A DNA stretch of 64,000 bases from Streptomyces sp. MMG1533. GTDB lineage: Bacteria > Actinomycetota > Actinomycetes > Streptomycetales > Streptomycetaceae. The stretch is from NCBI RefSeq assembly GCF_001279775.1, contig NZ_LGDG01000226.1, positions 1 to 64,000 on the forward strand, given 5' to 3'. The notes beneath the pieces were generated by a model. It was not told where the DNA came from, did no database searches, and saw nothing but the letters and a program-made list of their open reading frames with translations. This document shows positions 59,904 through 64,000 of the stretch, piece by piece; the stretch's first letter is position 1; each line of letters begins with the position of its first letter. Position numbers and translations under genes: made by a program.

Positions 59904-60842
59904 TCAGCCCTCGCCCTCCCGCTCCGCCAGGAACCGTTCGAACTCGAGGCCGATCTCGTCCGCCGAGGGGATGTCGACCGGCTCGGCGAGCATGTTGCCG
60001 CGGGTCTCGGCTCCCGCGGCGGCGTCGTACTGGTGCTCCAGGCCCTGGACGAGGGCCACGAGGTCCTCGTCACCCTCCTGGATCTGGCGGTCGATCTCGG
60101 TCTGCGTGCGGTGGGCGTCCGTGCGCAGCGCGTGCGCGATCCCGGGCAGGACCAGCCCGGTCGCCGCCGTGATGGCCTCGAGGACGGTCAGCGCCGCGTC
60201 CGGGTACGCCGAGCGGGCGATGTAGTGCGGCACGTGCGCGGCGACGCCCAGGACGTCGTGTCCGGCCTCCATGAGGCGGTACTCGACGAGGGCCTCGGCG
60301 CTGCCGGGCACCTGGGCCTCGTCGAAGGGGCTGCGGTGGCCCGGGACGAGGTCGTTGCGGTTGCCGTGCGGGGTGAGGCCCACGGGGCGGGTGTGCGGGA
60401 CGCCCATGGGGATGCCGTGGAAGTTCACCGACAGGCGCACGCCGAGGCGCTCCACGATCTGCTGGACGGCCGCGGCGAAGCGCTCCCACTCCACGTCCGG
60501 CTCGGGGCCGGACAGCAGCAGGAAGGGCGCTCCGGTGGCGTCCTGGACGAGGCGCACCTCGATGGTGGGCTCCTCGTACTCGACCCAGCGGTCGCGCTTG
60601 AACGTCAGCAACGGGCGGCGGGCCCGGTAGTCGACCAGCCGGTCGTGGTCGAAGCGGGCGACGACCTGGTGGGGCAGCGAGTCGAGGATCCGATCGGCGA
60701 TCTGGTCGCCGGTCTCACCCGCGTCGATGTATCCGTCGAAGTGGTAGAGCATGACAAGGCCGGCCGACTCCTGGGCGAGCGCCATGTCGACCACGGCGAG
60801 GCCCTTCGGCTCCCATGCGTACAAACCCTGCGGATCAAGCAC
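59904..60842 (-). CDS. PAC2-family protein
   Basis: A 312-residue protein of the PAC2 (proteasome assembly chaperone 2-like) family common in actinobacteria that have a proteasome. Typical stretches are [37 protein letters not shown] [11 protein letters not shown], and [19 protein letters not shown]. In bacteria its role is not well established; it may be an ATP-grasp-associated or chaperone-like factor. GTG at 60842 is used because GGAGGAG lies just upstream. Confidence 0.88.
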   Translation of the reverse strand: MLDPQGLYAWEPKGLAVVDMALAQESAGLVMLYHFDGYIDAGETGDQIADRILDSLPHQVVARFDHDRLVDYRARRPLLTFKRDRWVEYEEPTIEVRLVQDATGAPFLLLSGPEPDVEWERFAAAVQQIVERLGVRLSVNFHGIPMGVPHTRPVGLTPHGNRNDLVPGHRSPFDEAQVPGSAEALVEYRLMEAGHDVLGVAAHVPHYIARSAYPDAALTVLEAITAATGLVLPGIAHALRTDAHRTQTEIDRQIQEGDEDLVALVQGLEHQYDAAAGAETRGNMLAEPVDIPSADEIGLEFERFLAEREGEG

Positions 60843-60887
60843 TGTGACCGCTCCTCCTCGTGTTCGTACTGCACAACGCGGGGCAGA

Positions 60888-60909
60888 GCGTGGGCATTCC
60901 CGCCCACGC
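60888..60909. terminator. Hairpin after the amine oxidase gene
   Basis: gcgtgggc and gcccacgc form a perfect 8-bp stem with a six-base loop in the gap between the amine oxidase stop and the PAC2 gene start, both on the minus strand. A terminator for the amine oxidase transcript is likely. Confidence 0.55.
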
Positions 60910-60966
60910 CCCTGATCAGGCACCTCTTACGGCCTTTTCATGCACCGCTGCGCTGTGTCACCGGAT

Positions 60967-62574
60967 TCACGACGACAGCACGCGCGCGTGGAGGGCCGTC
61001 ACCGCCTTCTGCGCGGAGGTGAACGCCCCGTGCTGCCAGGCGTCGGTGTAGCTCAGCCAGTCGCCCGCGAAGTAGACGCGCCCCGTCGGTTCGTTGAGCG
61101 GCTTGTAGCGGACGTCGTCGGGACCGCCGGGCGTGTCGTGCCAGGCGGCTTCGAGATGCGGTGTCTGTCGCCAGTGGTGGGAGAAGGAGGACGCGAGTTC
61201 GGTGCGGTACTTCTCGCCGTAGATCTTCACGCCCGCGGCGACCGCCCGCGCCTCGCGCCCCTTGGGGCTGAGCTTGGCGTACGTGTCCGCGTCGTCGCCG
61301 TAGTTGTAGTAGCCGATGAGGATGCCGCGCTCGCCGTGGAAGCCGTACGACGGGTGCCAGATGTGGGTGACGTCCTGGTCCGTCTCGGTGATGCCGCCGT
61401 AGATGCGGTGGTCCAGCTCCCACCAGCGGGACTTGTATTCGAGGCCGATCTTGGCCGCGGACGACGGAGTGATCGCCTCCAGCGCGGACTGCACTTTGGA
61501 GCCGAGGTTGTGCGGCACCTTCGCGAGGATGTTGGGCGGGAGGGCGGCGACGCAGTAGTCGGCGTCGACGACCTTCGTACGGCCGCCCTGGGTGTAGGTG
61601 ACGGAGACACCGCTTCCGGTGTCGGTGATTTTCGAGACCGCCGCCCCTGTACGTACCCGGTGGGCGCCGACCGCACGCGTGAGCGCCGTGGGTATCCGGT
61701 CCATGCCGCCGACGGGCTGGAACATCAGCATGGCCTGGTCGAAACCGAACTCGAAGGAGAAGTAGCGTCCGACGCCGCTGGCGAAGACCTCGGAGGCGGT
61801 GGGAACGTCCCCGAGCAGCACCCCCGGGGTCCCTGCGGCGGCCGGCACGGTCGTGTAGCCGCGGCGTTCGCCGCCCTCGTAGGTCAGTTTGTCGCCGAGC
61901 TCCCCCCAGTCCTCCAGGAAGTCGACGAGGCGCTCCTTGTCCTCGGCCGTCAGGTATCCGTCCAGCGCGCCCTTGTCGGTGGCCTTGGCCAGCAACTCCG
62001 AGACATGGCCGTAGACATCGGCCTTGGCGGTGCGGTACCGCTCGGGCTTCGTCATCCCGGCCGACTCGTTGTAGAGGTACGCGTCCGCGTTGACGTTGGT
62101 GAACACCTCGATGGGGACGCCGAGTTCACGGCAGTAGTCGAGGGTGACCATCCATTGCGGGATGCGGGCGGGGCCCGCGTTCATGTAGTGGCCGTCGGTG
62201 AAGCGGGAGGTCTGCCTGTTGCCGTAGAGGTCCGTCGTGGTGTCGCCGCCGCGCACGGTGAAGTTGCGGCCGCCGGTGCGGTCCCTGGCCTCCAGGACCG
62301 TACAGTCGTAGCCCGCCTTGCCGAGTTCGTACGCGGTCGTCAGCCCGGCGATGCCGCCGCCGATGACGACCACCTTGGCGGCGCCGCGCCCGGTGAGGGT
62401 GAAGTCGCTCGCGTTCAGGGCGCGGAAGGGCTGCTCGCGCTGGGCGGCCTGTGCCGTGGGAGCGAGACCGAGGGCTCCCATGGTGGCGAACATGGCGCCG
62501 GCGCCACTGGTGAGACCGACGTTCCGCAGGAACGAACGCCGACTGGTGCCGGGCCCGTTGTGAGTCTGTGCCAT
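60967..62574 (-). CDS. Tat-exported flavin monoamine oxidase
   Basis: A 535-residue FAD enzyme. Residues 1-45 are a twin-arginine signal (TSRRSFLRNVGLTSGAG, then ALGLAPTAQA), so it is exported folded. The FAD-binding VVVIGGGIAGLTTAYELGKAG is near residue 67, DRTGGRNFTVR near 96, and the C-terminal FAD motif is GRVYFAGDWLSYTDAWQHGA. The family oxidises amines or L-amino acids to imines and H2O2; the substrate is not clear. Start ATG 62574 with GGGGAG upstream. Confidence 0.9.
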   Translation of the reverse strand: MAQTHNGPGTSRRSFLRNVGLTSGAGAMFATMGALGLAPTAQAAQREQPFRALNASDFTLTGRGAAKVVVIGGGIAGLTTAYELGKAGYDCTVLEARDRTGGRNFTVRGGDTTTDLYGNRQTSRFTDGHYMNAGPARIPQWMVTLDYCRELGVPIEVFTNVNADAYLYNESAGMTKPERYRTAKADVYGHVSELLAKATDKGALDGYLTAEDKERLVDFLEDWGELGDKLTYEGGERRGYTTVPAAAGTPGVLLGDVPTASEVFASGVGRYFSFEFGFDQAMLMFQPVGGMDRIPTALTRAVGAHRVRTGAAVSKITDTGSGVSVTYTQGGRTKVVDADYCVAALPPNILAKVPHNLGSKVQSALEAITPSSAAKIGLEYKSRWWELDHRIYGGITETDQDVTHIWHPSYGFHGERGILIGYYNYGDDADTYAKLSPKGREARAVAAGVKIYGEKYRTELASSFSHHWRQTPHLEAAWHDTPGGPDDVRYKPLNEPTGRVYFAGDWLSYTDAWQHGAFTSAQKAVTALHARVLSS

Positions 62575-62694
62575 GTGTTCGGCTCCCCTTTTCCGATCAT
62601 GAATGACCGGGGAAGCCTCCCAATGGCCGGTTACGGCCCGGCAGTTACTCGTGTATCCCGCACGTTTCTGCAAGGGTGACGGCGCCGGACGCGG

Positions 62695-62731
62695 CTGAGG
62701 GCCCGTACCCCACGGGGGTACGGGCCCTCAG
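62695..62731. terminator. Terminator of rpsA
   Basis: ctgagggcccgtacccc-acg-ggggtacgggccctcag is a perfect 17-bp stem with a three-base loop. It starts 24 bp after the rpsA stop. It is GC-rich and lacks a strong T-run, as usual for actinobacterial terminators. Confidence 0.9.
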
Positions 62732-62754
62732 TTCAGGAGCTACTGCTCAGGTGA

Positions 62755-64000
62755 TCAGCTCTGGCCGCCGGCCAGCTTCTCACGCAGGGCGGCAAGCGCC
62801 TCGTCCGAGGCCAGCGCGCCGGAGTTGTCCGGGCCCTCGGAGGAGTAAGAACCGCCGCCACCGCCACCGCCACTGCCACCGGACGCGGAGGGAGCAGCGG
62901 TCTCGCCACCCTCGGCCTCGGCAGCGGCGTCGGCCTCGCGGGACTTGATGACCTGCGCCTGGTGCTGCTCGAAGCGCTGCTGCGCCTCGGCGTACTGGTT
63001 CTCCCACACCTCACGCTGGGACTCGAAGCCCTCGAGCCAGTCGTTGGTCTCGGGGTCGAAGCCCTCGGGGTAGATGTAGTTGCCCTGGTCGTCGTACGAC
63101 GCGGCCATGCCGTACAGCGTCGGGTCGAACTCGACCGAGGCCGGGTCGGCACCGAAGGACTCGTTGGCCTGCTTCAGCGAGAGGCTGATGCGACGACGCT
63201 CGAGGTCGATGTCGATGACCTTGACGAAGATCTCGTCGTTGACCTGGACGACCTGCTCCGGGATCTCCACGTGGCGCTCGGCCAGCTCGGAGATGTGGAC
63301 CAGACCCTCGATGCCCTCGTCCACGCGGACGAACGCACCGAACGGAACCAGCTTCGTGACCTTGCCGGGCACGACCTGGCCGATCTGGTGGGTGCGGGCG
63401 AACTGCTGCCACGGGTCTTCCTGGGTCGCCTTCAGCGACAGGGAGACGCGCTCACGGTCCATGTCGACGTCGAGGACCTCGACGGTGACTTCCTGGCCGA
63501 CCTCGACAACCTCGGAGGGGTGGTCGATGTGCTTCCAGGACAGCTCGGAGACGTGGACCAGACCGTCGACGCCACCCAGGTCCACGAAGGCACCGAAGTT
63601 GACGATCGAGGAGACCACACCGGAGCGGACCTGACCCTTCTGGAGGGTCGTGAGGAACGTCTGGCGAACCTCGGACTGGGTCTGCTCGAGCCAGGCACGG
63701 CGGGACAGGACCACGTTGTTGCGGTTCTTGTCCAGCTCGATGATCTTCGCCTCGAGCTCCTTGCCCACGTACGGCTGGAGGTCGCGGACGCGGCGCATCT
63801 CGACGAGCGAGGCCGGCAGGAAGCCACGGAGGCCGATGTCGAGGATGAGACCACCCTTGACGACCTCGATGACGGTACCGGTGACGATGCCGTCTTCTTC
63901 CTTGATCTTTTCGATCGTGCCCCAGGCACGCTCGTACTGAGCGCGCTTCTTGGACAGGATCAGACGGCCTTCCTTGTCCTCCTTCTGGAGAACGAGGGCC
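62755..64000 (-). CDS. rpsA: 30S ribosomal protein S1 (5' end beyond window)
   Basis: About 415 C-terminal residues are present; the start lies beyond 64000. Successive S1 (OB-fold) RNA-binding domains are clear: GTVIEVVKGGLILDIGLRGFLPAS, VRSGVVSSIVNFGAFVDLGGVDGLVHVSELS, and VVPGKVTKLVPFGAFVRVDEGIEGLVHISELA. The tail is low-complexity with a Gly-run and is typical for actinobacterial S1. S1 binds mRNA leaders at the 30S subunit. Codon use is highly regular and strongly biased, as expected for a highly expressed gene. Confidence 0.97.
   Translation of the reverse strand, partial: ALVLQKEDKEGRLILSKKRAQYERAWGTIEKIKEEDGIVTGTVIEVVKGGLILDIGLRGFLPASLVEMRRVRDLQPYVGKELEAKIIELDKNRNNVVLSRRAWLEQTQSEVRQTFLTTLQKGQVRSGVVSSIVNFGAFVDLGGVDGLVHVSELSWKHIDHPSEVVEVGQEVTVEVLDVDMDRERVSLSLKATQEDPWQQFARTHQIGQVVPGKVTKLVPFGAFVRVDEGIEGLVHISELAERHVEIPEQVVQVNDEIFVKVIDIDLERRRISLSLKQANESFGADPASVEFDPTLYGMAASYDDQGNYIYPEGFDPETNDWLEGFESQREVWENQYAEAQQRFEQHQAQVIKSREADAAAEAEGGETAAPSASGGSGGGGGGGSYSSEGPDNSGALASDEALAALREKLAGGQS

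Noticed and set aside
1..64000. tRNA, rRNA, integrase, transposase or attachment-site duplications
   Set aside because: None could be recognised by eye; a tRNAscan and repeat search would be needed to exclude them fully.

Overview
The window is high-GC (about 70%), densely packed DNA with many GTG and some TTG starts, GGAGG-type ribosome binding sites and typically streptomycete families: paired XRE/DUF5753 regulators with DUF397 proteins and anti-sigma-like ATPases, a PF04672 S-adenosyl methyltransferase, a MocR regulator, a FUSC protein and an NCS1 allantoin permease. I read it as the chromosome of a Streptomyces or close relative. The right edge carries rpsA and nearby coaE, so the flanks look like core chromosome. 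I see no tRNA, rRNA, CRISPR array, integrase or transposase.

Left flank (1-16 kb): a DUF1772 membrane protein; gltD without a neighbouring gltB; an AhpD-like protein divergent from a MocR regulator; a broken tyrosine phosphatase; a methyltransferase; a complete whiJ/abaA-type module (DUF397, XRE regulator, ATPase with five decapeptide repeats, small partner); an ABC exporter; a DUF899 protein; an amidohydrolase; an EEP-fold hydrolase; and a FUSC membrane protein.

Central island (about 16.2-48.3 kb): a large defence-type region. Read leftwards on the minus strand from 41.4 kb it holds a Ser/Thr kinase, a DrmD-like SNF2 helicase, an 1851-residue Eco57I/DrmMI-like adenine methylase, a DUF262 protein, a DUF3696 AAA ATPase, an unknown protein, a 2236-residue DEAD/DUF1998 helicase with Vsr-like nuclease regions, a UvrD-type helicase with a RelE-like N-terminus, and a frameshifted Beta-family gene. 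Most junctions overlap or nearly touch, which points to co-expression. A second whiJ-like module sits inside this run at 29.9-31.6 kb with a 25-bp perfect palindrome. On the plus strand from 41.5 kb is a McrBC-type pair whose McrB carries base-reading domains. It converges on an EVE-like/PD-(D/E)XK nuclease gene. Next come a nucleotidyltransferase, two paralogous unknown genes and a TIR-domain remnant.

The SNF2 helicase, methylase and DUF1998 helicase recall DISARM class 1. No drmC (phospholipase D) is present, the DrmA- and DrmB-like functions are in one giant protein, and kinase, DUF262, DUF3696 and RelE-UvrD genes are added. This is my main candidate for an undescribed or hybrid system.

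Right flank (48.3-64 kb): RidA and GNAT proteins; an allantoin/hydantoin racemase and NCS1 permease opposite a FadR-type regulator, with a 16-bp operator and six 14-bp tandem repeats between them; prolyl aminopeptidase; type 5 uracil-DNA glycosylase; an S4 protein; DoxX; a methyltransferase; an acyltransferase-like protein; a TPR protein; coaE; a PAC2 protein; a Tat-exported flavin amine oxidase; and the 3' part of rpsA.
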